Positions 1 through 7,848 of a DNA stretch of 32,910 nucleotides are shown here, piece by piece (within the stretch, counting starts at the first letter, position 1; each line of letters begins with the position of its first letter). Where the stretch lies: assembly GCA_938034705.1 (NCBI GenBank), contig CALHMG010000379.1, positions 1-32,910 of the forward strand, written 5' to 3'. Origin of the DNA: an uncultured Gammaproteobacteria bacterium (GTDB lineage: Bacteria; Pseudomonadota; Gammaproteobacteria; Arenicellales; CALHMG01). The translations under genes were made by a program, and so were the position numbers. The notes under the pieces were generated by a model, which was given only the letters and a program-made list of their open reading frames with translations, had not been told where the DNA came from and made no database searches.

Positions 1-15
1 GGAGCCTGGACGCAG

Positions 16-252
16 ATGACGGATCATCAGCAGCCTTATCAAATTACAAACTGCGCATTCGACGACAGATGCAAGAGCAGCTGGGAAGAGTTGTCCCACA
101 CGTCGACGCTCGGCGTTCGCTTCTGCGCGCAGTGTCAGAAGCACATCCATCTGTGTGAGACGCTCGAAGAACTCCTCTGGCATGCGAGACTCGAAAACGC
201 GGTTGCGTGGTCACGCACCACCCGTCAACTGGAGTCATTCGACAGGCACTAG
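16..252 (+). CDS. Small Cys-rich (zinc-ribbon-like) hypothetical protein, 78 aa
   Basis: A short protein with five cysteines (13, 19, 37, 40, 47). The central part reads VRFCAQCQKHIHLC, a CxxC knuckle plus a third Cys, as in small proteins that bind one zinc. It is followed by an acidic helix (TLEELLWHARLE) and an aromatic patch. The pattern of an N-terminal Cys/Trp segment, then FCxxC, then a helix recalls a widespread family of small uncharacterised bacterial proteins. A GGAG lies 11 bases before the ATG, at the window edge. No signal peptide or membrane segment is visible, so it is probably cytoplasmic. It is convergent with the oxidoreductase gene, 22 bases away. The function is unknown, and zinc binding is inferred only from the Cys spacing. 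Confidence 0.65.
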   Translation: MTDHQQPYQITNCAFDDRCKSSWEELSHTSTLGVRFCAQCQKHIHLCETLEELLWHARLENAVAWSRTTRQLESFDRH

Positions 253-274
253 TGTTCGCACTGCAGTCAGGTCG

Positions 275-1384
275 TCACCTCAGGCGTGACGGCGCTACAG
301 ACGCGATATCGAAAGCCTGTTCGCGCAGAGCAGTCTCGAGAGCATTGCCCAGAAGCAGTGACGTACCGAGGCTGGCCATCGCAGGTGAAGTCTGAATGCC
401 GTAACCACCCTGACCTGCAAACCAGAAAAATCCGGGAACCTCGTCCATACCCACCACGGGAGTCGCATCGGGCGCGAAGGTTCGCAGGCCGCCCCAGGTA
501 TTACTGACACGCGTGACCGAAAACTGCATGACCTCATCAAACACGGCCGCCGCCTTGGCAAGTTCCAGATCATCCGCCCACGCATCGTGCGCCTCCACCG
601 GGGTCGCGTCCGCCGGTGACAGCATCAGTTTTCCGCCGTCGGGCCGGAAGTAGAACGCTTCCTCAACTTCGACAACGAACGGCCAGTTTTCAATCGAGTA
701 CTCGTCCGGCACTGGAACCATACCCGCGCTGCGACGTCGAGCTTCAAGGTTGACCGGCTTGACCCCGGCGAGACGGGCAACTTCATCGGCCCAGGCGCCG
801 GCGGCGTTGACGACCGTGTCTGCCGAGTACTCTTCGCCCGCGCGGGTCGTGACCTTCCAGCGCGCGTCAGCGCGATCGATCGCAACCACTTCGGCATTAC
901 ATTTCAGCTCGCCACCATGGGACTTGAGCATCTTGATGTGCGCCTGATGCAGTTTAGCCACGTCAATATCGTAGGCCTCCGCCTCATAACCGAAACGTCG
1001 CAGACCAGACACCTTCAACGCCGGCACATACTCAAGAGCCCGGGTAGCCGATATCTCGACAACATCGTCATTGAACATTTCGCCGAGTCCATCCTCTGAT
1101 CCCGCTCTCGCGACCCAGAGCACGCCGCGCTTTCGCAGCACGCCGTCACACGGGAAACCCTCCGGTGGAGAATTGAGAAAATCGAAACTCGCACGATTCA
1201 GTTTTACTATCGTTTCGTTGCCATAGTTTTCGATCCACGACGCTGCTGATCTTCCGGTGCTGTGATAGCCAGCCTGATCCTCCATTTCCATCACAGCGAC
1301 GTGAGCACTTTCTGCAAGACGTGCGCCCAGACTGACACCGGCCATACCGGCGCCTACCACCAAAAAATCGAAATGCTTTTCCAT
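275..1384 (-). CDS. FAD-dependent D-amino-acid dehydrogenase/oxidase, DauA-like (DAO family)
   Basis: A 369-residue single-domain flavoenzyme of the DAO family. The N-terminal FAD-binding motif is VVGAGMAG (residues 9-16), followed by an acidic residue ending the second beta strand and GYHSTGRSAA (39-48). A second FAD contact, NAAGAWADE, is at 193-201 and the C-terminal GQGGYGIQ at 324-331. It follows Pseudomonas D-arginine dehydrogenase (DauA) along its whole length as I recall that sequence. Tyr54, Tyr245, Arg301 and Gly327 match that enzyme's Tyr53, Tyr249, Arg305 and Gly332, which contact the amino acid's carboxylate and backbone. The active-site His48 is Ser49 here, and Glu87, which selects a cationic side chain, falls on Gly87/Val88. 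The expected reaction is oxidative deamination of a small or hydrophobic D-amino acid (or a glycine derivative) to an imino acid, passing electrons to the respiratory chain. No partner genes are adjacent. Confidence 0.85.
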   Translation of the reverse strand: MEKHFDFLVVGAGMAGVSLGARLAESAHVAVMEMEDQAGYHSTGRSAASWIENYGNETIVKLNRASFDFLNSPPEGFPCDGVLRKRGVLWVARAGSEDGLGEMFNDDVVEISATRALEYVPALKVSGLRRFGYEAEAYDIDVAKLHQAHIKMLKSHGGELKCNAEVVAIDRADARWKVTTRAGEEYSADTVVNAAGAWADEVARLAGVKPVNLEARRRSAGMVPVPDEYSIENWPFVVEVEEAFYFRPDGGKLMLSPADATPVEAHDAWADDLELAKAAAVFDEVMQFSVTRVSNTWGGLRTFAPDATPVVGMDEVPGFFWFAGQGGYGIQTSPAMASLGTSLLLGNALETALREQAFDIASVAPSRLR

Positions 1385-1573
1385 AGTGTGCGCGCGTCAC
1401 CTGCGCGTCCTGAATGCTCTGCCAGAGGAAAGGCTACTATGGAATATCCGATGCAAACATCGCAATGCGGCTTCAGAGAAAGAGACTGCCATGCGGCCCG
1501 AATGACGTCGCTGCGCGGCCGCGGTGCCTGTTGTCGCGCGCTCTTTTCAGAACGCCGGGTGAAACAGCCTGTG

Positions 1574-1840
1574 CTAACTCTGGTCGCGAACTCCGTGCAC
1601 AACGGTCTGCTCCTGGGCCGCGTCCAGAGATTCCGTGCGCGGCATGCCAGAAAGCGTTTTGTTGAGACAGACGCCGTACACCCAGCCAATCGTACCAAGC
1701 ACGCCCAGCGCAGCCAGCGCTATCAGCGTCAGGCCGATGTTGGCCAGCAGCGCGCGTGCGCGTCGAAGGCGTTGGATTATCGGCACACGACGACGCGAAG
1801 CCGAGGACTTCGGAAACTGTATGACGTTGTTCAGACTCAT
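1574..1840 (-). CDS. Small single-pass membrane protein at the end of the EPS left arm, 88 aa
   Basis: The protein starts MSLNNVIQFPKSS, then a strongly basic stretch (SRRRVPIIQRLRRARA), one hydrophobic segment of about 20 residues (about 34-54) and a polar tail of about 30 residues. The charge pattern predicts the N terminus inside the cytoplasm. The open frame extends 13 residues upstream to 1879, but the internal ATG at 1840 gives a sensible N terminus and the upstream residues look like read-through. No clear Shine-Dalgarno sequence was found. It lies about 130 bases downstream of the DUF1972 glycosyltransferase on the same strand, so it could be the last gene of that operon. I recognise no family. 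It could be a chance frame, but the clean basic/hydrophobic/polar layout argues for a real gene. Confidence 0.5.
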   Translation of the reverse strand: MSLNNVIQFPKSSASRRRVPIIQRLRRARALLANIGLTLIALAALGVLGTIGWVYGVCLNKTLSGMPRTESLDAAQEQTVVHGVRDQS

Positions 1841-1972
1841 ACCGTGGGCCGGGATCAGACACAGTGGAGCCGAAAACATTAACTGCAGGATTCATCGTGT
1901 ACGCATTAAGTCAGACAAAGAGCCTGATTGGCGCACCGACAGACGACGACGATCGACCGATCGAAACTAAAC

Positions 1973-3220
1973 TCAACGACTTACAGCGGTGTTCACCGTT
2001 GATGAATCATCATCCGATGACCTCGGACCCAGCCATTTGATGAGAAGAGATTCGTAGGCACTGAGGTTCGCATCGAGCGTAAAGTGCTCACCGTGCCGGT
2101 AGCGGGACCCCTCGCTCGCCTTGATCAGCGCCTCGTTGTCATCAAGGCACGCGTCGAGCTGGGCTGCGCAATCGGTTTCATTCTTGAAATAGAAACCGCA
2201 AACGCCGGCAACCCATCGATTGAACGGGTTGTCATGACACAACACCGGGGTGCCACACCCCAGTGCCTCGACCAGCGACGGGTTGGTACCGCCAACCTGA
2301 TGGCCGTGCACGTAAAGCGCGGCAAACTGCCGCAACGCCTCTACCTTGGCCTTGTCATAAATTGCGCCAGGAAAAATAACGTCTTCGTTGGCGGCTTCAA
2401 TAACCTGGCGATGGAACTCGACGTTTTCCGGGACGTACTTTCCCAGCACGACGAGTTTCATATCTCGCTTGCGTCGACTCCATGCGCGAACGATTTCGAG
2501 AATCGAGTTTTCAGGTTCCGCTCGCGCAATTACAACCGCGTAGCGCCCCTTCTCGATACCGAACTCCTGCAGCAGTGACTCGTCGGCATCTTCCACACGA
2601 TCGGATCCGTAGGGAATGACCGAAATTCTGTCGGCAGACGTACGCGTTTGTAGATGCCGCGCAATCTCGGGGTGATCGGCGATCAGGTGGTTGCCGAACA
2701 GACAGCCGAACCTCTCGTTGAGATACAGCCAGGATCGGGCCGGCCACGACCATTTGGCACGCTTCCACTCAAGACCGTCCATGTTGATGAGGTTGCGTAC
2801 CTTTTTCAGCCGATACAGCAAAGAAAAAATGGCGGTGTTGTAGCCCAGTGTCAGAACCAGGTCACCCTGTTTCGCAGCCAGACGGGTCGACACCCAGTCG
2901 AAGTAAATCGACGACGCTGCGGAAAGTGTCTTGGTAGGAATCAAAACACGACGAATGCCGTTGTAGTCGTCGGTTGTAACCTCACCTTCACCAGCGAGCT
3001 GACAGTAAACGGTAACGTTCCAGCCGCGAGCGACGAGAAATTCCGAAAGCTGGTGGGCAAACGTTTCAAAGCCACCGTGATTGCCCGGAATGCCGCGCGT
3101 GCCAAGAATCTGAACTGATCTGACCTGGGCAACAGGTCCCGAACCTGCCGGTTCAACAGTTGGCTGTGCCTCACCGGGCACCGCAGCGGTCATTTCGTGC
3201 TTTTGTCTGGCCTGAATCAT
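1973..3220 (-). CDS. DUF1972-type glycosyltransferase (GT-B fold) for exopolysaccharide
   Basis: A 415-residue cytoplasmic glycosyltransferase. The N-terminal domain starts near residue 36 with VQILGTRGIPGNHGGFETFA, the signature of the DUF1972 rhamnosyltransferase-like family. The C-terminal nucleotide-sugar domain carries VVIARAEPENSILEI and, later, VHGHQVGGTNPSLVEALGCG, the usual donor-phosphate and ribose-binding region of family 4-like enzymes. It probably adds a deoxyhexose or another sugar to the lipid-linked repeat unit. The first 30 residues are an Ala/Pro/Glu-rich extension. A later Met at residue 10 (3193) is an alternative start, but neither start has a strong ribosome-binding site. 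It begins 5 bases after the stop of the EpsG-like ATPase gene, so the two are one operon. The donor sugar cannot be told from the sequence. Confidence 0.88.
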   Translation of the reverse strand: MIQARQKHEMTAAVPGEAQPTVEPAGSGPVAQVRSVQILGTRGIPGNHGGFETFAHQLSEFLVARGWNVTVYCQLAGEGEVTTDDYNGIRRVLIPTKTLSAASSIYFDWVSTRLAAKQGDLVLTLGYNTAIFSLLYRLKKVRNLINMDGLEWKRAKWSWPARSWLYLNERFGCLFGNHLIADHPEIARHLQTRTSADRISVIPYGSDRVEDADESLLQEFGIEKGRYAVVIARAEPENSILEIVRAWSRRKRDMKLVVLGKYVPENVEFHRQVIEAANEDVIFPGAIYDKAKVEALRQFAALYVHGHQVGGTNPSLVEALGCGTPVLCHDNPFNRWVAGVCGFYFKNETDCAAQLDACLDDNEALIKASEGSRYRHGEHFTLDANLSAYESLLIKWLGPRSSDDDSSTVNTAVSR

Positions 3221-3224
3221 CGCG

Positions 3225-4409
3225 CTACTCGTTCACCACGAAACCCGTGATCGGAAGACCGCTTGAAGACATGCGCTCGCGAAGACGATCTATTGATCCG
3301 GATCGTGTAACGTTCTTGCGAACGACCACGATCGACTGTGTTGCCCACGTTGAAATGATCTCGGCATCCGAGAACGAATTTGCCGCGGGTGTATCAAGCA
3401 CAATCACGTCGAAGTAATCCCGCGCCACGTCCATCCATTGACCTGCCTCGTCTCGGCACAACAGGTCCTGGGGATTGGTTCGTCCGGGGCCTGCAGGCAC
3501 AAGATATAGATTGTCCAGAGTCGTATACACGGGGTGGTCGTTGCTGGTGCCTTCAAGAAGACTGCTGAAACCTGCCGTGTTCTCCGTATTGAAAATCGTA
3601 TGCTGTCGTGGCGAGCGCAGGTCAGCATCTACAAGCAGCGTTCGGCGTCCAGCCTGCGCGTATGCTACAGCGAGATTCGCGGCTATAAAACTGCGACCGT
3701 CTTTTTTCTCGGGACTCATAACTGCGACAGCGCTACCCCGACCGTTACCCTTGGAGCGGATAAGTAGTTGAGATCGCAGCGAACGTATCGCTTCGGCCGT
3801 AGAATTTGGCTTGTCTGACAGACAACAAAGTTCACGACTCACGCTGCCTTTGAATGAGCCGATACCATCACGAGATGCGCGAATACCTGAGGATCGCGAC
3901 CGCGAAGGTTTCTGAATCGACAACGCCTGCTTTACGTCGGCACGGTCCGCAAGTCCCAGTTTACGGGCGATACGACCAAAGCGTTCGCTCTTTTTGCGGC
4001 TGGCCTGTGCCTTGAGAATTCCGTCGACCTGGCTCGCGGTCAAAACACCCATGCGTACCAGAATCTCACCGATTCGGCGGGGTTCGTCGCGACCGGAGAC
4101 CCGCCCCGGGCCAAAGCCCGGATCAGCATCTTCAACGCCGCGTCGACGACCGGCGTCTTTGTTCTGTTTTCGACCGACGACCTCCGAAAGGCTGTCGTCG
4201 AGCATCGATACAGACGCGTCGGTGGTGTCGTAAAACTCAGTCTCGGTTGCGGTGAGATCATCAACCGACTCGGTCTCGTCTCGACGCGGTCGATCTGCGC
4301 CGTTAGGTCTTGATCGTCCGGGTCTGGACTTACGGCCGCCGACACTTACAGTCTGATCGTACATCGACTGGCGGCTGCGGCTTTGCTTTGGCTTTCGCGG
4401 TTCAGGCAT
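3225..4409 (-). CDS. EpsG-type chain-length ATPase / BY-kinase-like protein with N-terminal MshEN-like domain
   Basis: A 394-residue protein controlling polysaccharide polymerisation with the Wzz-like protein encoded just upstream. Residues 1-110 are basic/acidic and low complexity, probably disordered. Residues 112-166 hold a small helical domain (RIGEILVRMGVLTASQVDGIL, then a second weaker repeat) like the MshEN/type II secretion N-domain. Residues 225-394 form a ParA/CpsD-like ATPase: P-loop SPEKKDGRSF (232-241), Walker A' LLVDADLRSP (258-267) and Walker B VIVLDTPA (335-342). The P-loop has Arg where Lys is usual; I recall GRS as common in the EpsG family. There is no C-terminal tyrosine cluster, so autophosphorylation as in CpsD is doubtful. 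Start choice: an upstream TTG at 4430 is open, but the ATG at 4409 has a GAGGAG site 10 bases before it. The gene follows directly on the epsF-like gene. Confidence 0.88.
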   Translation of the reverse strand: MPEPRKPKQSRSRQSMYDQTVSVGGRKSRPGRSRPNGADRPRRDETESVDDLTATETEFYDTTDASVSMLDDSLSEVVGRKQNKDAGRRRGVEDADPGFGPGRVSGRDEPRRIGEILVRMGVLTASQVDGILKAQASRKKSERFGRIARKLGLADRADVKQALSIQKPSRSRSSGIRASRDGIGSFKGSVSRELCCLSDKPNSTAEAIRSLRSQLLIRSKGNGRGSAVAVMSPEKKDGRSFIAANLAVAYAQAGRRTLLVDADLRSPRQHTIFNTENTAGFSSLLEGTSNDHPVYTTLDNLYLVPAGPGRTNPQDLLCRDEAGQWMDVARDYFDVIVLDTPAANSFSDAEIISTWATQSIVVVRKNVTRSGSIDRLRERMSSSGLPITGFVVNE

Positions 4410-4426
4410 CGTCAGGTTCTCCTCGA

Positions 4427-5920
4427 TCAATATCGCGGTATCTCAGCCAGAATTGGCGGAGACCCAGCGATGGCGGGAAGAATTTCGTCGGTATGACGAA
4501 CACGGTTGTCTGCGAACTCGAGCGCAAGTGCGAGTAGCAGACCAAGAAGCGACCCGAGTACAGCCGCCGCCATGAGACTGCGAAGTACGTTCGGTGAGGA
4601 AGGACCATCCGGAACCACGGCCCGGTTTAACACGACTGCATTGGTTTCATTGGTCTGGCCGAGCAGCGAAAACCGCTGGGCGTCGCGCAAAGCGTCATCG
4701 TACGCGTTCTGCGCACTCTCGACTTCACGCGTGAGGGCCGGTAGATCGTCCCGGGACTTGCGCATGTTCAACAGACGATTGCGCTGTTCTTCCAGGGACT
4801 TTTTCAGTGACTGTTCCCGGCTGAGCGCGACATCCTGCTGATTGCGCTGGGACTGAACGATCGCGTTGATTTCGTTTTTCAGGTTCTGCTCGAGCGTTTC
4901 AACCTCGGTGGCAAGGTTGAGAAACACCGGGTGTTTCTCGCCGTAGGTCGTCGACAGCTCCGAGAGCTGCGCCTGCTTTCGAGACAACGCAACTTTGAGA
5001 TCCTGCACGAGTCGGTTGGTCGAAATGTCCGGCAGGGTATCGAGGGCGGCGCCGGAATTGACCGCCGCCTCAAGATTCGCGGTACGGCTCTCGGCTTTCG
5101 CGACCGAAGCCTGGGCCTCGACAAGCTGTGAACTGAGTGCATTCAGATAGGCAATCTCAACATCAACACGGCCATCCGCGGATACGATTCGTTTTTCCTG
5201 TTCGTAACTGCTCAGTCTGTTCTGGGATTCTTCGAGATTTTTACGCAGACCAGCGAGCTGGCCTTCGAGAAATTCTGCGGTGCGACGAGCCGGGTCGCGA
5301 CTGAGGTTGAGTCTTGTCTGAACATAAGCGTCAGCAACGGCATTGCTCACCGCAGCGGAAAGTTGCGGATCCGTTGAGTTGTAAAGCACCTGGATCAGAC
5401 GACTGTTATCAGTCAGATAAGGCGCAAGGTTGGCCCGGATGTTCAGCGTGGCTCTCTGTCGGTCATCCTGATGACGAGCGTCTGCGATGTAACCAAGCTC
5501 ACGCGTCGGCGGAGTCCCGCGAAGTTCCTTTTTGATCAGCGCCTTCAGGCCACTGAAAAATCCTTCAGGCTCTTTGTCCGTGACCTCATCACCCGTCGTG
5601 TCTCCAACAAGATCTTCGACGGTGATGCCGTCTTTCTCCAGCAAATCGACAGCGACACTCGCGACGCGTTCACTCGCAACGATGCCGAGTTGTGTCTGCA
5701 TGAAGTCGGGTCGATAGCGACCGGCTGCTGCCTGGTCTACACCCGGACGCAAATCACTGTATTCAATAAGGACCGTTGACTCTGCCGAGAACCAACGTTG
5801 TTTTCCCATGACAACCACGAACGCAATCGCTGTTGTCAGAAGTGTCATCAGCAAAACAATTGGCAGGCGAGACAATAAGACTCGCCACAACTGCTTTCCG
5901 CTGACCAACTGATCAGCCAT
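4427..5920 (-). CDS. EpsF-type polysaccharide chain-length determinant (Wzz family)
   Basis: A 497-residue inner-membrane protein of the polysaccharide co-polymerase class. A short cytoplasmic N terminus is followed by a first membrane helix (about 19-38) and a periplasmic Wzz domain beginning FSAESTVLIEYSDL. A long periplasmic coiled coil (about 200-420, rich in Gln, Glu, Lys and Arg) contains the typical LSELSTTYGEKHPVF segment. A second membrane helix (about 446-467) and a short cytoplasmic tail end in PILAEIPRY. The length and the Gly-Glu-Lys-His-Pro motif fit the EpsF group found with exosortase-type exopolysaccharide clusters. Its partner is the EpsG-like ATPase downstream. A purine-rich GGTAGGAGAG precedes the ATG. 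This is the first gene of the left arm and is read away from the shared 454-base control region. Confidence 0.92.
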   Translation of the reverse strand: MADQLVSGKQLWRVLLSRLPIVLLMTLLTTAIAFVVVMGKQRWFSAESTVLIEYSDLRPGVDQAAAGRYRPDFMQTQLGIVASERVASVAVDLLEKDGITVEDLVGDTTGDEVTDKEPEGFFSGLKALIKKELRGTPPTRELGYIADARHQDDRQRATLNIRANLAPYLTDNSRLIQVLYNSTDPQLSAAVSNAVADAYVQTRLNLSRDPARRTAEFLEGQLAGLRKNLEESQNRLSSYEQEKRIVSADGRVDVEIAYLNALSSQLVEAQASVAKAESRTANLEAAVNSGAALDTLPDISTNRLVQDLKVALSRKQAQLSELSTTYGEKHPVFLNLATEVETLEQNLKNEINAIVQSQRNQQDVALSREQSLKKSLEEQRNRLLNMRKSRDDLPALTREVESAQNAYDDALRDAQRFSLLGQTNETNAVVLNRAVVPDGPSSPNVLRSLMAAAVLGSLLGLLLALALEFADNRVRHTDEILPAIAGSPPILAEIPRY

Positions 5921-6374
5921 CTCTCCTACCCCTTGATCAAGGTTTCGCGTCAGTGTTCGTATCCTTACGAATCTGGCGTCAAAACGACTCTTGATCTAAG
6001 CCCACGCAGCTGTCAGTTCTTTTGGTATTCGCGTCTGGCGCCGCGAATAGTCTGCTTGTGCTGCACAGTTATTTTTATTGAGTTGTGTCGACGCCGCTTG
6101 CGCGCCTCTACACACCTACCTTCCAAAAAACAGACTATCACCGGGATGCTTCGGCGAAACGTGATTGATACACGTCCGGGCGTATTCTGCACAGGAAATT
6201 GCAAAAGCTGTGGTATCACCCCGGTTAAGTCAGGCAATCTACGCACCGCCAGCCGATCCCTGCTCATCTCGCATTGACGCAAACACCTGTAACAGAGCAG
6301 CCTCCATCATTGCACATCAGGGTCGAAACCGTTTCACTGTCATCCGAATTTGGTCTGATCCGAACGATTGATAA
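5921..6374. promoter_or_regulatory. Divergent control region between the two arms of the EPS locus
   Basis: A 454-base stretch between the divergently read epsF-like gene and the family 2 glycosyltransferase gene. No open frame in it looks real; the best (6013-6282, minus) has a basic, unfolded-looking product and no ribosome-binding site. It must contain the left-arm promoter and probably one for the right arm. I searched by eye for a sigma-54 -24/-12 element, which drives some related clusters, and found no acceptable match on either strand. The only clean symmetric site is the 12-base palindrome at 5931-5942. The rest is unremarkable apart from a T/A-rich patch near 6070-6140. Confidence 0.5.
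5931..5942. promoter_or_regulatory. 12-base perfect palindrome upstream of the epsF-like gene
   Basis: CCTTGATCAAGG is a perfect palindrome 11 bases upstream of the epsF-like start codon. Its position between start codon and promoter would suit a repressor operator, but a 12-base palindrome can arise by chance and no second copy was found in the control region. Confidence 0.2.
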
Positions 6375-7493
6375 ATGACTGCAGACTCTCGACACGAGCG
6401 CAAGCCGGACCCCGCTGTTGAATCAACCCGGGATAGTTCGACCCGGGAAAATTCGACTCCGGGTGGATCGGCTCCGGGCGACTCAACTGCAGACGATTCT
6501 CTGATCGTTGCCGTCGTGTGCCGCGATGGCGATCGATTCATCACGCAAACGCTGGCTGCGGTCGAGCAGCTCGTGGCGGCTCGCGCGCCAGCGGCAACAA
6601 CGGCGATTCTTGTTGATTCCGCATCCTCGGACAAAACCGGTGGTCTGATGCAGACGTTCGCGGATTCGCGTCCCTGGGCCAGCACGTACACGCTGTCAGG
6701 TAACGTCAACGCAGCTGTCGCACGAAACACGGTGCTTCGAGTAGCCCGCAATCGTGGACACAGGGGCGCGGCGCTCATGCTTGACGGTGACGTCACCGCC
6801 GATCCGAACTTTCTCGCTACCGCGATGCCGTTGCTTGAGCGCGGTGACGCGGACGTGGTTTACGGCATGTTGCCCGAGGTCTGGTATGACGCGAACGGCA
6901 ACGCGTACGATGAAAGAGCTGATCGATACGGCGTCGGTAAACAGCATTACGAAAAATGGTTTAAAGGCGTTGTCCTGTTAGGCAATCCGGTACTGCAATC
7001 AGGACTGGAGTACGACGAGGGATACGAACGACTGGAAGACATCGAGTTCTCGCTTCGAGTCGCCGACAGCTACAGGATTCTTGCCATCCCGGTCGCCATG
7101 GGTACGCACCACACTGACGGCTATCATTCGCGATCAAGGCTCGGGGATTTTGTAAGGCAGCAATATCAACGACCGGTCGGGCAGCTTTTCCGTCAGTACT
7201 GGAATCGGCCATCCAAGCTGCTGACCGTTCGACGTTCGTACATCGGTTATGCCATTGGGCTGGTGATGATGGCACTGCTGACCGGCGGTGTGGTGGCGTA
7301 CCTGGTGACAGGTTCAAGCGTTCTCTTTGCTCTGGCGGTCGGGATAATCGTGTATGACTTTTCGCGTTTTTTCCGTCAGGAACGAGGACACGAATTTCTG
7401 CCGCTGCGGGTTATTGGCGGGCTGCAGATTCTGACCGGGCTGGTCCTTCCGGCCCGGCGTGCCGGCCCCTACGAGGTCACGCCACCGGTGTGA
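6375..7493 (+). CDS. Family 2 glycosyltransferase with C-terminal membrane segments
   Basis: A 372-residue glycosyltransferase. Residues 1-41 are polar, and residues 17-41 consist of five 5-residue repeats (see the repeat entry). The GT-A domain follows: VAVVCRDGDRFITQTLAAVE (46-65), LVDSASSDKTGG (79-90) and the metal-binding MLDGDV with Asp137 and Asp139. An acidic stretch, YERLEDIEFSLR, fits the ED(E/D)x catalytic-base position. The C-terminal part has two to three hydrophobic segments (about 290-310, 314-332 and perhaps 346-360), so the enzyme is membrane-bound, facing the cytoplasm. It is expected to add a sugar to undecaprenyl-linked intermediates. No good ribosome-binding site precedes the ATG, but no better Met lies before the catalytic domain. 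It is the first gene of the right arm and stands apart from the next gene by a 443-base gap. Confidence 0.87.
   Translation: MTADSRHERKPDPAVESTRDSSTRENSTPGGSAPGDSTADDSLIVAVVCRDGDRFITQTLAAVEQLVAARAPAATTAILVDSASSDKTGGLMQTFADSRPWASTYTLSGNVNAAVARNTVLRVARNRGHRGAALMLDGDVTADPNFLATAMPLLERGDADVVYGMLPEVWYDANGNAYDERADRYGVGKQHYEKWFKGVVLLGNPVLQSGLEYDEGYERLEDIEFSLRVADSYRILAIPVAMGTHHTDGYHSRSRLGDFVRQQYQRPVGQLFRQYWNRPSKLLTVRRSYIGYAIGLVMMALLTGGVVAYLVTGSSVLFALAVGIIVYDFSRFFRQERGHEFLPLRVIGGLQILTGLVLPARRAGPYEVTPPV
6423..6497 (+). repeat. Five tandem in-frame 15-base repeats in the glycosyltransferase N terminus
   Basis: Five consecutive 15-base units start at 6423, 6438, 6453, 6468 and 6483. All begin TC(A/G)(A/G)CT or a close variant and the first four share CCGGG in the middle. 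They encode STRDS, STREN, STPGG, SAPGD and STADD in frame. The units are diverged, so the array is old, or selection maintains the Ser-Thr-x pattern rather than the DNA. Confidence 0.85.
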
Positions 7494-7536
7494 TTGACGC
7501 TCGAACGCCGCGATCGCGCGTAAAGAAGTTTGTCGA

Positions 7537-7557
7537 GCCTCGGGGCACACCCGAGGC
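7537..7557 (+). terminator. Candidate terminator after the family 2 glycosyltransferase
   Basis: A perfect 8-base-pair stem (GCCTCGGG / CCCGAGGC) with a 5-base loop, 44 bases after the glycosyltransferase stop codon. Only three T residues follow, so intrinsic termination would be weak. It could instead be part of a structured leader. Confidence 0.4.
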
Positions 7558-7570
7558 CCTTTGACTCAAG

Positions 7571-7670
7571 GTTGCGACAAACCCGGACTGACAGACGCAA
7601 AGACGCCGGAAAGCCGCCGATTTTTCCGCTCGGGACATCGACCCGCAAGGTCCGGGTGATGCGCCCGGAC
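7571..7670 (+). ncRNA. Possible degenerate c-di-GMP-I (GEMM) riboswitch-like element
   Basis: GACAAACC at 7576-7583 is followed eleven bases later by GACGCAAAG at 7594-7602. These are two of the most conserved strings of the class I cyclic-di-GMP aptamer, in the correct order. A perfect 7-base-pair hairpin follows at 7650-7670 (GTCCGGG / CCCGGAC). Against the call, the P1b helix with its GAAA loop is not formed between the two strings, and the 3' half of the aptamer (AGCCGGGTTGCC-like) is not recognisable. Cyclic di-GMP control of exopolysaccharide synthesis is common, so the position is plausible. Confidence 0.22.
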
Positions 7671-7823
7671 GGCCGCTCACGGGCCCCGATCTGGCGTAGA
7701 AAAGTGGAGATCAATGGTACGATTCGGCAGACAGTCGGACCCGTCATCGATACCTTGATCTCTCGTATCCGGGGGTAGAAGTCGGTCGGCTGAAAGGGCT
7801 GCCGAGCGAGACTCGTCGCAGCC

Positions 7824-7848
7824 CGGGCCGCCGCGTTTGCGCGGCCCG
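7824..7848 (+). other. Strong GC hairpin in the right-arm leader
   Basis: CGGGCCG (7824-7830) pairs with CGGCCCG (7842-7848). An inner CGC/GCG pair closes a GTTT loop with one bulged C. No T run follows, so it is not a standard terminator. It lies about 90 bases before the small exported-protein gene. Confidence 0.45.

Noticed and set aside
1262-1882. 206-residue plus-strand frame across the oxidoreductase start and the small membrane protein
   Set aside because: It has no ribosome-binding site, its composition is random and basic, and it overlaps better candidates on the other strand.
6013-6282. Minus-strand 89-residue frame in the EPS control region
   Set aside because: Highly basic, no ribosome-binding site, no recognisable motif. 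The region is better explained as divergent promoters.
5921-6374. Sigma-54 promoter in the EPS control region
   Set aside because: No GG/GC pair with the required 10-base spacing in an acceptable context was found on either strand.
7530-7778. 82-residue plus-strand frame in the structured gap
   Set aside because: TTG start without a ribosome-binding site, product Arg/Pro-rich and random-looking. It runs through the hairpins.
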